This document shows positions 35,507-46,147 of a stretch of DNA of 64,000 nt, piece by piece. Made by a program: the position numbers and the translations under genes. The DNA is taken from assembly GCF_027587025.1 (NCBI RefSeq), contig NZ_JAPPTI010000001.1, positions 620,001 to 684,000 on the forward strand, given 5' to 3'. Source of the stretch: Vibrio sp. LaRot3. GTDB taxonomy: Bacteria > Pseudomonadota > Gammaproteobacteria > Enterobacterales > Vibrionaceae. Each line of letters starts with the position of its first letter. The stretch's first letter is position 1. The notes under the pieces are model-generated. The model searched no databases, was not told the origin of the DNA, and worked only from the letters and a program-made list of their open reading frames with translations.

Positions 35507-36118
35507 TTAAGAGTTCGCTTTTATCTGAGCTAAACATTCTTCGATTTTCTCTAAACCGTACTCTTTGTGCGCCTCTGGGTCTAGATTGATGGCGTGCTCA
35601 AAATTGGTGATTGCGAGGCGAAGCGTATCCAATGCTTGCGGAATATCACAAATGATGAAGTTGTATTCCGCATCACCCATTAAGTAAACACCTTTCATCA
35701 TGTAGGCACTAGAGCTTGGGTCAATAGCAATCACTCGATCCATTAAAGCCACACCATGATCGGAGTTCTCACCATTGTAGGTAATGACTTCCGCATATTT
35801 GTACATAGCGTCAACGTTGTTCGGTTCTAGCTCAAGTGCCGTATAGAGAAGTGATTCTGCTTCTTCATCGTCGATATCAAGAGAAAAATAGATACAAGCT
35901 TTGTGGTACTGCGCAAGAGCGTGCTTCGGATCAAGCTCAATGATCTTATCTAAGTCTTCTAGGGATTGGCGGTAGTTTTGGGCATGCTCATCGTAAAGGC
36001 ATTCATCGTTGGCGATGTAGTCACCCGCAAGCCACAGCGCGCGTTCGTAAAGGGCAGGGATGTTATTCGGCTCATTAGCTAAGGTTGCATTTAGTTGCTC
36101 TAATCTTTGTTCAATCAT
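35507..36118 (-). CDS. TPR-repeat protein, unknown
   Basis: 203 residues with about four tetratricopeptide repeats: NIPALYERALWLAGDYI near 20, LAQYHKACIYFSLDIDDEEA near 67, NVDAMYKYAEVITYN near 100 and a last one near INLDPEAHKEYGLEK. No signal peptide is seen, so it is probably cytoplasmic. TPR proteins bind other proteins. AGAG stands before the ATG. It is the last gene of a tight six-gene operon, 5 bases after the previous gene. Its partners are probably the other products of the operon (inference). Confidence 0.78.
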   Translation of the reverse strand: MIEQRLEQLNATLANEPNNIPALYERALWLAGDYIANDECLYDEHAQNYRQSLEDLDKIIELDPKHALAQYHKACIYFSLDIDDEEAESLLYTALELEPNNVDAMYKYAEVITYNGENSDHGVALMDRVIAIDPSSSAYMMKGVYLMGDAEYNFIICDIPQALDTLRLAITNFEHAINLDPEAHKEYGLEKIEECLAQIKANS

Positions 36119-36123
36119 TATGG

Positions 36124-36567
36124 TTACTCTGACATTGCTTCCCACGTACAGTGGCCATTTTGGTCCACTGAGTGAGAGTTTTTGGATAAGTCGAAAACTT
36201 GGTCACTACCGCTAGGTCGGTAAGAGAAGTTAAACACCACCGCGCCTTGGCTATGGTATTGGTAGCTACCGTTGATTTGGCCATCAACAATTTCAAGCCA
36301 AGTATGTTTAAACTCCCATGGTCTATCAGGAATTTCAGTGACCACTTCACTGGTCTTAAACACTAATGGGATATATTGCTGAGAGGTGTGGTATCGAAGT
36401 TGGCCACCCACCCAGCCGATGTCTGAATCTTGATAAGTTTTAAACTCTACTTTTAACTTCTCGTCTGGTGACATGAAGCAGCGGGTATCGATGCTGAGTT
36501 GCTGAGCGTTAGCTTGGGTGATACCGAAGAGTAACGTAGCTAAAGTGAGTATCTGGATTTGTTTCAT
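36124..36567 (-). CDS. Secreted protein of unknown function
   Basis: 147 residues with a signal peptide (cleavage near ANAQ, residue 21). The mature part is mainly beta (KVEFKTYQDSDIGWVGGQLRYHTS, IPLVFKTSEVV) with Cys near the start (RCF) and the end (CTWEAM), perhaps disulfide-linked. I do not recognise the family. It resembles periplasmic immunity-like proteins in size and makeup, which is only a hint. It lies between the 178-residue membrane protein and the TPR protein, 3 and 5 bases apart. Confidence 0.7.
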   Translation of the reverse strand: MKQIQILTLATLLFGITQANAQQLSIDTRCFMSPDEKLKVEFKTYQDSDIGWVGGQLRYHTSQQYIPLVFKTSEVVTEIPDRPWEFKHTWLEIVDGQINGSYQYHSQGAVVFNFSYRPSGSDQVFDLSKNSHSVDQNGHCTWEAMSE

Positions 36568-36570
36568 GGC

Positions 36571-37107
36571 TTAGACCCTATTCCCAAGGATGATAGAGAG
36601 CAGTAACATCCCCCAGCCTAAGAAAAACAAGGTTTTGTATATAAAGTTATAAACGTATTCGTTGTCTCTGGTGTCGTAGTGGTCGATGATCGCCGTGAAT
36701 ACCAGCAAAGAAAAACAGCCCATTGCTGTCACGAATGGCGTGATAGCACTACCCACGATATCAGTACCACCGCGTCTGCCCGGTAAGTAAAAATACCCAG
36801 TTTGCCAAGCGTAAAGGCCCATACCTCCAAGTGCTAAAGCAAAGACAAACATGCCAAATCTCATATTGCGTGAGATTCGGTTCGGAACGTAGGGTTTATC
36901 TTTCTTGATAAACTCGTATTCGCCATGACGCTTGCTGATGAATGATTTTTTCACCAGAAGTTTTAGGATTAGCGCTTCTTCTTGTTCGGTGTAATAGCCA
37001 GAGTTAAGTTTGTTAAACATCTGTCGGCCTAGCTGAGGCGTAATGTCTTGCTTGCCCTCGAACAGCACTTTGCGCTGCTGTAGATAGAAATAAAGCTTAC
37101 TAAACAT
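36571..37107 (-). CDS. Small membrane protein, unknown
   Basis: 178 residues. The N-terminal 75 residues are hydrophilic, with QDITPQLGRQMFNKLNSGYYTEQEEALILKL, then a basic KRHGEYEFIKKDKPYV stretch. Three hydrophobic segments follow (about residues 85-105, 120-140 and 155-175). It is probably an inner membrane protein. The start is ATG at 37107 after AAGGG. I recognise no family. The gene is one base downstream of the 266-residue secreted protein gene. Confidence 0.68.
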   Translation of the reverse strand: MFSKLYFYLQQRKVLFEGKQDITPQLGRQMFNKLNSGYYTEQEEALILKLLVKKSFISKRHGEYEFIKKDKPYVPNRISRNMRFGMFVFALALGGMGLYAWQTGYFYLPGRRGGTDIVGSAITPFVTAMGCFSLLVFTAIIDHYDTRDNEYVYNFIYKTLFFLGWGMLLLSIILGNRV

Positions 37108-37108
37108 G

Positions 37109-37909
37109 CTAGAACCCTTGTAACGGCTTAGGCACGAGGTAAGCGTTACCATCAAACTTCAATGTGGTTTGTTGCTTACTGGTATTGGTGATGATGCGGT
37201 TGCATTCATCGTTAGTGAGCTTAGTGATGCGGTCTACGGTGGTGGTTTTTACTAACAAATCAGCATAGCCTTTGGTTTGTTGGCCTTTGACGATGATAAT
37301 CCGTTTATCTTCGCTCGATTTTCCCTCGCAGCGTGTGTCCCATTCGCCACCAAGATTTTGTACCAACATATTGTCCAACACTTTGACGATGCGCCCTTGT
37401 TTGTAGGTGTAAAGTGATAGGGCTTTGTTATGTAAAGCGTAAACATTGGAGCTGCCACTTCGAAATACTTTAATACCGAACGCAACGGTATCAGACGACA
37501 ATTTGTAATAGGCGGTATCTATCTCGATGTCAGAAACATAAATGGCGTCAGAGAACAGTGCATCGTCTTCTTTGCGAACGCTTAGTATTGAATTTGTTTC
37601 GGTCGAGGCCATGATAAGTACCAGATCAGACGTCTCAGCTGCGCGAGAATGCTCAGAAGAGTTTGGGTGATCCGCTTTAAGAGCAAGGATTGCCAATTTA
37701 GGGTTTGCAGGCCACACTTTGCATTCGATAGAAGCTAACGAGCGATCCAATTTATCGTTGAGCTTTGGATAATACTCATCTTGAGTCGAGTAGTTTGGGT
37801 AAAGCTGCTTGATGATCTTATCACTTTGTTTGGAGCAGAAGTCATCACTTGCACTTGCTGTCATCGCAATCAAAGGCAGGCAACATAATAGGCTGGTTAA
37901 AACTCTCAT
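37109..37909 (-). CDS. Secreted protein of unknown function
   Basis: 266 residues with a signal peptide (cleavage near ASAS, residue 20). The mature part has Cys at about 25, 58 and near the end (CEGKS, NECNRI). Regions such as YYKLSSDTVAFGIKVFRS suggest beta structure, perhaps a beta-propeller blade or a lipocalin-like fold. I do not recognise the family. It overlaps the upstream membrane protein gene by 4 bases (ATGA), so translation is coupled. Confidence 0.7.
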   Translation of the reverse strand: MRVLTSLLCCLPLIAMTASASDDFCSKQSDKIIKQLYPNYSTQDEYYPKLNDKLDRSLASIECKVWPANPKLAILALKADHPNSSEHSRAAETSDLVLIMASTETNSILSVRKEDDALFSDAIYVSDIEIDTAYYKLSSDTVAFGIKVFRSGSSNVYALHNKALSLYTYKQGRIVKVLDNMLVQNLGGEWDTRCEGKSSEDKRIIIVKGQQTKGYADLLVKTTTVDRITKLTNDECNRIITNTSKQQTTLKFDGNAYLVPKPLQGF

Positions 37910-38505
37910 GATTGAACTGTCCCACGTTCTTTCTTAATTTCTTGTAAGATTTTCTTAAACGCTGAATTGGGTACGGCATGTTTGACATAAAAGCCTAGCG
38001 AGCTTTGATAGCCAGATAATATGTACACTTGGTCTTTGGTTAAGTAGCTGGTTTCTGAAATACAGACATAGCCGTGCAACGTTGGCTCCAAATAATCGTT
38101 TTCGATGACGAACTCACATTCTCGAGTGGCGTGATTCTCTCTAGGAACAACAATTTGTACATTCGCGTGTTGTTTCCCTAGTAGACGTGCTTGAAGCCCC
38201 GGGACGCTGTAAGCAAAACAAATGTGTAGGGTGTAAGCGATCATCAGTACTCGAAAGCCAAACTCAATAGCTTGGAATACCTTGCGCTTTGACATCATCT
38301 TGCTTGCGACACCTTTACGGAAGAAGATCAAAATCACGATAGTCAAAATGACGGATAAAGTTTTGGCTACTTTATTAACCGTCTCTGTCGGCACAAACTC
38401 GATGAAGAAACCATACATGGCTAAAGGTATACAGAGCAGCGCGATCCAAGCAATCGCGACGTTTAAAGGGGTTCGCTGTGTTTTAGGAAGAGTATTGTTG
38501 TTCAT
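37906..38505 (-). CDS. Membrane protein of unknown function
   Basis: 199 residues. Three hydrophobic segments (residues about 14-36, 46-64 and 84-104) are followed by a C-terminal soluble half with Cys (ECEF, VCIS) and a basic tail. The C-terminal half probably faces the periplasm. No known motif. It lies 9 bases after the LprI-like gene and overlaps the next gene by 4 bases. Confidence 0.68.
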   Translation of the reverse strand: MNNNTLPKTQRTPLNVAIAWIALLCIPLAMYGFFIEFVPTETVNKVAKTLSVILTIVILIFFRKGVASKMMSKRKVFQAIEFGFRVLMIAYTLHICFAYSVPGLQARLLGKQHANVQIVVPRENHATRECEFVIENDYLEPTLHGYVCISETSYLTKDQVYILSGYQSSLGFYVKHAVPNSAFKKILQEIKKERGTVQS

Positions 38506-38514
38506 TATTACTGG

Positions 38515-38922
38515 CTATTTTGGTTCTGGTAGCACTGGCGGTGTGCTGTCTGCGTAGGTCAAAAAATTCTCCCACAAAATGTGGGTTCGCTGCTTGGTTA
38601 ATTGGATACGGCAGTCTAGTGATTTAGCGTTTCGGATTGTGCCTTGACGCCACATGGTATAAATGGAATCACAGTGAGACTGACGGTAAGCATGCCATTT
38701 TTCATGGGCCACTTTCATTTCTTCTACGAGGGTTGGGTCAAAGCTGTTTCGTTCTAGGCTTTTTTGCCAGTAACGGTCAAGCTGCTGATAGGCTTGTTCT
38801 GCCTCTAGCCCCAAACAGTAGTTAAAATCAAGGGTAGTAACAGGGTTGCTGCAATCGACTTCTTGTTCGGCCATTACAGAGAACGAGCAGATAGCAGCGA
38901 TAGCTAGTAAGAGATGTTTCAT
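38515..38922 (-). CDS. LprI-like (DUF1311) secreted protein
   Basis: 135 residues with a signal peptide (cleavage after VMA, residue 18). The mature protein has the DUF1311/LprI pattern: CSNPVTTLDFNYCLGLEAEQAY, a helical WQKSLER, then a Cys in SHCDS and DCRIQLTKQRT. The Cys probably pair. In mycobacteria LprI inhibits lysozyme; in other bacteria such proteins are of unknown role, and some are periplasmic protectors. It is the first gene of the six-gene operon. No clear ribosome site is seen. Confidence 0.8.
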   Translation of the reverse strand: MKHLLLAIAAICSFSVMAEQEVDCSNPVTTLDFNYCLGLEAEQAYQQLDRYWQKSLERNSFDPTLVEEMKVAHEKWHAYRQSHCDSIYTMWRQGTIRNAKSLDCRIQLTKQRTHILWENFLTYADSTPPVLPEPK

Positions 38923-39167
38923 AAGGGATAATCTACTAAATAAGGTTATTGCTAAGGTCAGTAAACAGGCTCTAGGTAAACGCGATGTGAACCCATCTAG
39001 AAAGGCTTAATTCATGTTGTTATGCAGTATTCTGGGAAGTTTGTGATACAAGGTATATTCGGCACTGTAACTGTTAAACTACTTTCAGAACATTAATGTT
39101 GCATATGATAGCAGGATGGAAGGGTAATAACTTTGGTACAAGTCATTATTTTATAAAGATTTGATAC

Positions 39168-39196
39168 AAAAAAGCCGAAGCTAACACTTCGGCTTT
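39168..39196 (-). terminator. Terminator of cydDC
   Basis: The arms aaagccgaag and cttcggcttt form a 10-bp stem with a 6-base loop, followed by TTTTTTGTATC on the minus strand. It ends 7 bases before the cydC stop. Confidence 0.88.
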
Positions 39197-39202
39197 AAAG
39201 AT

Positions 39203-40924
39203 TTATAATGTTTGATTCAGTTGGAAGTAACGGCCTTGTTGGGCGATTAACTCTTGGTGCGAGCCGTGTTCGACCACTTCGCCATTTTCAACCAAACAGA
39301 TGCTGTCCATCTTTTCTAGTTCGACCAATCTATGGGTAATAAATACGACAGTCTTACCAACAAAATGTTTATCAAACAAACGCATAATTTGCTGCTCAGT
39401 CTGTTTATCTAGACCTTCAGTTGGCTCGTCGAGTAGCAGAATAGGCGCATTGTGTAACAGCGCGCGTGCAATACCAATACGACGCTTCTCACCACCAGAA
39501 AGCTGACGGCCTCCATCACCTAGCCAGTCGTCTAACCCTTTGCCTTCGAGAAGTTTCTCAAGGCCAACTTTACCAATCGCGGCTGAAACTTCTGCGTCAG
39601 TCGAGTCAGGTTTTGCCATGATCAAATTATCTCGCAGCGTGCCATTTAAGATGTCCACGCGCTGGCTAACAACGGTCATTGCTGAACGCAGTTGTGATTC
39701 AGACAACTCTTTAAGTGGTTTTTCGCCAATCAGCAGCTCACCTTGATTGGTATCCCAGTAACGGGTGAGAAGTTGAAGCAATGTCGATTTACCAGAGCCG
39801 GTTTGGCCCACAATTGCTAGGCGATGTTCTGCTGGCACAACAAGGTTAATATCTTTCACTACTGGTGCTTGGCCATCAGGGTAGGTGAAGGTAACGTTGC
39901 GATATTCAATACCAAAACCTTGATCTAGCTCTGCGGGTTTTTCGTTAAACACCACTTCAGGCTCGGCTAGAATCACGTCGTTAAGTCGACGTGCCGAAGT
40001 AAGCGTCTGTCCTAAGTGCTGGAAAGCGCTTGCGATTGGCATTAACAGTTCGACACTGGCCATGGTAGCAAAAGCAAATAGGGCAATCAGCGGATCAGGT
40101 TGTCCACCGCCAACCCCGTCAGCGGCTAACCATAGCATCAACACTAATGTCCAACCATTGGCAAGCATCAATAATGCTTGAGCAAGGCCTGCAAAATGGG
40201 CGTTAACGAACTGGTTCTTAAGCAGCTTCTCTTGCGCCGAGTAGATGGCATCACGGTAGCGCTGTTCTGCACCAAAAATCGTTAACTCACTGTAGCCTTG
40301 TAACCAATCAAGTGTATTGATGCGCAAATCGGCTTTGTTTTGAGTTAGCTCAGCACCATTACGTTTGCCTAACTTGTAGAACAAAACAGGCCAGCACAGT
40401 ACCAATACCAGCAAGATGCCGCCAAGGGTTAAACCAAGCTCTGGATCGAAGTAGCACAACACTGCAGTGAGGGTAGCGATCCCTATAACGCCAATGATAA
40501 CCGGGCTAATTAGGCGCAAATAGACATGATCCATCGCATCAATATCCGCAATGATGCGGTTGAGAATATCAGCATCACGTAGGTTAGATACTTTGCCCGG
40601 TACTAATGGCGCAAGCTTCTTAAAGAAGAAGATACGCAGGTCAGTTAGTAGCTTAAATGTCGCATTATGGCTAACTACGCGCTCTCCCCAACGCCCCGCT
40701 GTTCGACCCATGGCAAAGCCACGAACAAACGCACCGGGTAGCATGTAGTTAAAGGTTTCACGCGCAATGGTTAATCCTGCAACAGCAGCTGCGGATAAGA
40801 ACCAACCTGAAAGGGAAAGTAGGCCAATGGATGCGAAAAGGGTTAAGAACCATAGGAACATACCAAGAGACAAACCAAACCAATGTTTTTTAAAGAGCTT
40901 GAGATATGGAATTAAATCACGCAT
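39203..40924 (-). CDS. cydC: Heterodimeric ABC exporter of thiols, CydC subunit
   Basis: 573 residues. An N-terminal membrane domain with six helices (about 1-310) is followed by an ABC ATPase: Walker A GQTGSGKST near residue 374, signature LSGGEKRR near 480 and Walker B LLLDEPTEGLD near 500. With CydD it exports glutathione and cysteine to the periplasm and is needed to assemble cytochrome bd. Its start overlaps the cydD end by 8 bases. Confidence 0.95.
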   Translation of the reverse strand: MRDLIPYLKLFKKHWFGLSLGMFLWFLTLFASIGLLSLSGWFLSAAAVAGLTIARETFNYMLPGAFVRGFAMGRTAGRWGERVVSHNATFKLLTDLRIFFFKKLAPLVPGKVSNLRDADILNRIIADIDAMDHVYLRLISPVIIGVIGIATLTAVLCYFDPELGLTLGGILLVLVLCWPVLFYKLGKRNGAELTQNKADLRINTLDWLQGYSELTIFGAEQRYRDAIYSAQEKLLKNQFVNAHFAGLAQALLMLANGWTLVLMLWLAADGVGGGQPDPLIALFAFATMASVELLMPIASAFQHLGQTLTSARRLNDVILAEPEVVFNEKPAELDQGFGIEYRNVTFTYPDGQAPVVKDINLVVPAEHRLAIVGQTGSGKSTLLQLLTRYWDTNQGELLIGEKPLKELSESQLRSAMTVVSQRVDILNGTLRDNLIMAKPDSTDAEVSAAIGKVGLEKLLEGKGLDDWLGDGGRQLSGGEKRRIGIARALLHNAPILLLDEPTEGLDKQTEQQIMRLFDKHFVGKTVVFITHRLVELEKMDSICLVENGEVVEHGSHQELIAQQGRYFQLNQTL

Positions 40925-42704
40925 CTAGGCTGCCCTCATTTTGTTGTTGCAGGGCTTGGTTCGCGTTGAGCATGTTTTGGAACAGTCCTTCTGCTTGTGA
41001 CAATTGGGCAAAGTCGCCTTGTTGGATGATTTGACCATCTTGCATCACTAAAATTTGCTGAACACTTTGTAGTGGGGCAAGTTGGTGAGTAACGATAAGC
41101 GCGCTTTTCTCTTTGATTTGATTTTCAAGACCTTGAGTTACAAGACGCTCGCTACGTGCATCGAGACTTGCTGTTGGTTCGTCTAATAGCCAAAACTCGC
41201 CGTCTTGTAGCATCGCTCTTGCAAGTGCAAGTCGCTGTGCTTGTCCGACTGATAAGCCGCCTGAGCGATCAGAAATCGGATACTCTAAGCCATGCTGAGA
41301 AACAAACTCGTCTGAAAACGAGTCTTTGAGCACTTGTTCGATGCGCTTTTCATCCACTTCATGTTTGCCTAACGTGATGTTGTCACGGATTGAACCGTGC
41401 AGCAGAAGTGGGTTTTGGCCAACCCAACTGATTTGTTGGCGCCAATGCTCAAGGTTAAGCTCTGTGCGTTCGATACCATTGATTTGAAGAGAACCACGGT
41501 AAGGCAAGAACCCAAGAATCGCATTTACTAAACTGGTTTTGCCTGCGCCACTTGGGCCAACTAACGCCGTTGTTTGTTTTGCTGAAAGGGTAAAATCAAC
41601 GGGCCCTAGGAGGCGTTTGCCTTCTAAACTAAATACTTCTAAACCTTGCGCTTTAATCTCGACCCCTTGAGATACTTCCATTGAGGTTTGACCGGACTTC
41701 ACCGCAGTAACATCGGTTTCAAGAAAGTCGACAATGCTTTCCGCTGAAGCGACCGCTTGCTGTTTCGCGTGGTAGAAAGTCCCTAGGTCACGCAGTGGCT
41801 GATAAAACTCTGGCGCGAGAATAAGAATAAACATACCTGCAAACAAGGTTACGCCTACTCCGTAGTAACCAAAGTTGAGTTCACCAATAAACGCGAAACC
41901 AAAATAAACCGCAGTTAGGGCAATGGAAATAGAAGTGAAGAACTCAAGAACCGCAGAAGACAAGAAGGCGATGCGGAGCACATCCATCGTGCGTGAGCGA
42001 AATACCTCAGATGCGCCTTGCATTAACTCAGTTTCTGCTTTGGTGCGATCAAACAGGCGAATGGTGGTCATGGATTGCAGACGGTCATAAAAGTGGCCGG
42101 ACAGTCGTTGCAAGGCTTTAAAGTTTTTTTGCCCCGCATCTGCCGCTTTAATACCAACCAACGCCATAAATAAAGGCACAAGAGGTGCCGTCAGTAAGAA
42201 GATGAAACCTGCTGCCCAGTTAACCGGAAACACCACAACGAGAATGATGAAAGGGATAATCACAGCGAGTGACATTTGTGGTAAATAACGGGCAAAGAAA
42301 TCGTGCATCTCTTCAACTTGCTCAAGTATCAGGGTTGCCCAAGTACCCGCGGGCTTACCTTTTATGTAGGCTGGGCCCAATTCACGTAATTTGTCGAGAA
42401 TCAGCTGTCGCATGTAAGTACGAATCTGTTCACCACAGCGATAGCCGGCAATTTCACGCCCCCAAGAGCATAGCGCTCTTAGCGAGATCAGTGCAGCCAA
42501 TCCGGCGAATTGAGGGAGTAACGAATATTTATCGGCTTGTTCAATAATCAGCTGATGAAGTATTGAGGCAAGTAAGGCCGCTTGCCCAAGTAAAAACACG
42601 CTTGATAACACACCGAGGCCGACCGCGGCCAGTAACCAGCGTTTCGCCAGTTTACTTTGCTGTCTGAGCCATTTGTTCAAGCTGCGTTGTTTATTTTTAT
42701 CCAT
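40917..42704 (-). CDS. cydD: Heterodimeric ABC exporter of thiols, CydD subunit
   Basis: 595 residues. A membrane domain is followed by an ABC ATPase: Walker A GPSGAGKTS near residue 385, LSVGQAQRLALARA (signature with Val for Gly) near 489 and LLDEPTASLD near 511. The partner is CydC. GYRCGEQIRTYMRQLILDKL in the coupling region is family-like. No cydAB genes are near. The gene is 164 bases from the trxB stop, which has its own terminator. Confidence 0.95.
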   Translation of the reverse strand: MDKNKQRSLNKWLRQQSKLAKRWLLAAVGLGVLSSVFLLGQAALLASILHQLIIEQADKYSLLPQFAGLAALISLRALCSWGREIAGYRCGEQIRTYMRQLILDKLRELGPAYIKGKPAGTWATLILEQVEEMHDFFARYLPQMSLAVIIPFIILVVVFPVNWAAGFIFLLTAPLVPLFMALVGIKAADAGQKNFKALQRLSGHFYDRLQSMTTIRLFDRTKAETELMQGASEVFRSRTMDVLRIAFLSSAVLEFFTSISIALTAVYFGFAFIGELNFGYYGVGVTLFAGMFILILAPEFYQPLRDLGTFYHAKQQAVASAESIVDFLETDVTAVKSGQTSMEVSQGVEIKAQGLEVFSLEGKRLLGPVDFTLSAKQTTALVGPSGAGKTSLVNAILGFLPYRGSLQINGIERTELNLEHWRQQISWVGQNPLLLHGSIRDNITLGKHEVDEKRIEQVLKDSFSDEFVSQHGLEYPISDRSGGLSVGQAQRLALARAMLQDGEFWLLDEPTASLDARSERLVTQGLENQIKEKSALIVTHQLAPLQSVQQILVMQDGQIIQQGDFAQLSQAEGLFQNMLNANQALQQQNEGSLDA

Positions 42705-42811
42705 TATGAAGGCTTACTGCTGTTTTTATAGGTAACCTGAAGCGCACTGTTATGTTTACGATGGCTCAGATTTCACTTTTTCTGACTTGTGAACGCTCGA
42801 TTATACAAAAT

Positions 42812-42838
42812 AAAACCCCGCTGGAGTACCGCGGGGCT
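42812..42838 (-). terminator. Terminator of trxB
   Basis: The arms ccccgc and gcgggg form a GC-rich stem, followed by TTTTATTTTG on the minus strand, about 30 bases after the trxB stop. Confidence 0.85.
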
Positions 42839-42868
42839 TAAATCATTGTTTTAAATTATGTCAGGCAG

Positions 42869-44243
<1,375 letters not shown>

Positions 44244-44900
44244 ATGCTACACGGTCATGAAAACACATTGCAGTTGACACAATTAAGTCGCGAAGCGATC
44301 CATCAACTTTCTCCCACCTTTACCTCTTTACCTCATACTCAGCATGCAGATGGTCAGTATCGTTTACGTCGCTATTCAGTGGTGCAGTTTATTGACGGTA
44401 ACGTTGTAGCGACGGATAAACATGATTTCGTCCAATCTGAGCAAATCAACCATTTCCAAGGCGACATCGTTCGTCAGTTTGAGCCCTTACTGAGTAAAAC
44501 GATTAACAGTGAAGGGATGCGTGAGATGTGTGAATTGTTTGTTGAAAGCAATGAACTGCCGAATGGTCAAGAAATTGAGATCCATCAGATTCGTATCACT
44601 GCGGTGTTTGATGAAACCCAAGTTGCCCCTGAGGGCGTTCACCAAGATGGCTTCGATCACATCGCGCTCATTGGTATTGACCGACACAATATCGTCGGCG
44701 GTGAAATCATGTTGTATAACGATAATCATGAAGCGCCGTTTTTCCGCAAAGTGTTGGAAAATGGTGAAGTCGCTTTATTAGCTGACGGTAAACTTTGGCA
44801 TAACGCCTGCCCAATTCGCGCTATAGAGCATGGCAAAGAAGGTCATATGGATGTGTTCGTGTTAACTGCTAAGGATGGTGTGAATGCGCTTCAATCTTAA
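44244..44900 (+). CDS. 2-oxoglutarate/Fe(II) dioxygenase family protein
   Basis: 218 residues. It fits the 2OG-Fe dioxygenase family (PF10014 type) that includes L-isoleucine hydroxylase. The iron ligands are probably the His and Asp of GVHQDGFD near residue 134 and the His of LWHNACPI near 187. Such enzymes hydroxylate free amino acids; the substrate is unknown. Two ATGs are in tandem (44241 and 44244); the second has the better spacing (6 bases) from AAGGAG. Its last 17 bases overlap the next gene, so the two proteins are made together. Confidence 0.82.
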   Translation: MLHGHENTLQLTQLSREAIHQLSPTFTSLPHTQHADGQYRLRRYSVVQFIDGNVVATDKHDFVQSEQINHFQGDIVRQFEPLLSKTINSEGMREMCELFVESNELPNGQEIEIHQIRITAVFDETQVAPEGVHQDGFDHIALIGIDRHNIVGGEIMLYNDNHEAPFFRKVLENGEVALLADGKLWHNACPIRAIEHGKEGHMDVFVLTAKDGVNALQS

Positions 44901-46113
44901 CGCAGTTCGCGCTCAGTTCGGAGCGTTAAATCAGCAACACAATGGGCGTGACGTCTGTTTCTTTGATGGCCCAGGAGGCTCTCAAGTGCCGCTCTCGGTA
45001 TTAGAAGCCATGCAAAACTACCTTGGACATTACAACGCTAATTTAGGTGGTCATTACTTCTCCAGTCGCAAAACGGATGAGCTGATGGCAAGCGCAAGAT
45101 CGAGCGCGAAAGCACTGCTTAATGCCGAAAGCGCCGATAATGTGGTGTTCGGTGCCAATATGACTTCACTGACATTCTCTCTTAGCCGCGCAATTAGCCG
45201 CAACTGGCAACAAGGAGATGAGGTGATTGTTACTGCTCTCGATCACTATTCAAACGTGAGCAGTTGGCAGCAAGCAGCAGAAGACAAGGATGTTAAGGTG
45301 CTCAATGCCAACATCAATAGTGACGAGAGCACGTTAGATGTGACTCACTTACTGTCACTGATGAATGAGAAGACGCGCTTAGTTGCAGTGACGTTAGCAT
45401 CAAATGCGACGGGCAGTATTGTCGATGTTGAGCCAATCATTCGAAAAGCACAAGAGTACGGTGCGCAAGTCTTCATTGATGCGGTTCATTATGCACCACA
45501 CCATCTAGTGGATGTACAGCAGTTAGAGTGTGATTTTTTGGTGTGTTCAGCGTATAAATTCTTCGGGCCACACGTTGGGATAGCCTATGTAGCACCTAAA
45601 TGGCTACACACTTTATTGCCCTATAAAGTCGAGCCTGCCACTAATATTGGTCCGGGACGATTTGAAACGGGCACGCAGAGTTTTGAAGCGTTGGCAGGTT
45701 TGGTGGCGGCCGTCGATTACCTTGCTCAATGGGGAAATCCTGAGTCTGCGTTGCGCGATAAGTTGGCTCAATCTTATGCGGTTTATAATCAGCATGAACA
45801 AGCGTTGAGCGATCACTTTCTACAACGAGTCAATGAGCGAGCTTATCTGCGGCTTTGGGGTATTAATGATAGCGAAAGCAGCTTAAGAACCCCGACATTT
45901 GCACTGACTTTTGAACGTCATAGCCCAATGGAAATTGCTCGTTATCTAGCGGAATTTAATATTTGTGTTTGGAGTGGCCATTTTTATGCCTTAGGTGTGA
46001 TTCGTCAATTAGGGCTAGAAGAGAGTAGCGGGGTAGTGCGTATAGGTATGATGCACTACAACACCATCGAAGAAATTGATGGACTCTTCGCTGCGCTCGA
46101 TGCGCTGTATTAA
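44884..46113 (+). CDS. Class V PLP enzyme, cysteine desulfurase-like family
   Basis: 409 residues. The PLP lysine lies in CSAYKFFGPHVG near residue 220; DGPGGSQVP near 29 and the Asp of FIDAVHYAPHH near 196 fit the class V aminotransferase fold. It belongs to the family often named cysteine desulfurase-like (TIGR01976). True SufS/IscS enzymes have a catalytic Cys in a loop such as RTGHHCA; here the matching place reads VWSGHFYAL, with no Cys. So sulfur transfer is unlikely, and a transaminase, lyase or similar role fits better (inference). It overlaps the dioxygenase gene by 17 bases. Confidence 0.85.
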   Translation: MRFNLNAVRAQFGALNQQHNGRDVCFFDGPGGSQVPLSVLEAMQNYLGHYNANLGGHYFSSRKTDELMASARSSAKALLNAESADNVVFGANMTSLTFSLSRAISRNWQQGDEVIVTALDHYSNVSSWQQAAEDKDVKVLNANINSDESTLDVTHLLSLMNEKTRLVAVTLASNATGSIVDVEPIIRKAQEYGAQVFIDAVHYAPHHLVDVQQLECDFLVCSAYKFFGPHVGIAYVAPKWLHTLLPYKVEPATNIGPGRFETGTQSFEALAGLVAAVDYLAQWGNPESALRDKLAQSYAVYNQHEQALSDHFLQRVNERAYLRLWGINDSESSLRTPTFALTFERHSPMEIARYLAEFNICVWSGHFYALGVIRQLGLEESSGVVRIGMMHYNTIEEIDGLFAALDALY

Positions 46114-46138
46114 AAAAGCCGCTCTTAAAGAGCGGCTT
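46112..46138. terminator. Bidirectional terminator
   Basis: The arms aagccgctctt and aagagcggctt form an 11-bp repeat with a minimal loop between two convergent genes. TTTTTT follows on the minus side, so it mainly serves the DUF2797 gene. Confidence 0.8.
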
Positions 46139-46147
46139 AGCGATGAA

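Noticed and set aside
44884..46113. Naming the PLP protein a true cysteine desulfurase
   Set aside because: The catalytic Cys loop is absent (VWSGHFYAL).
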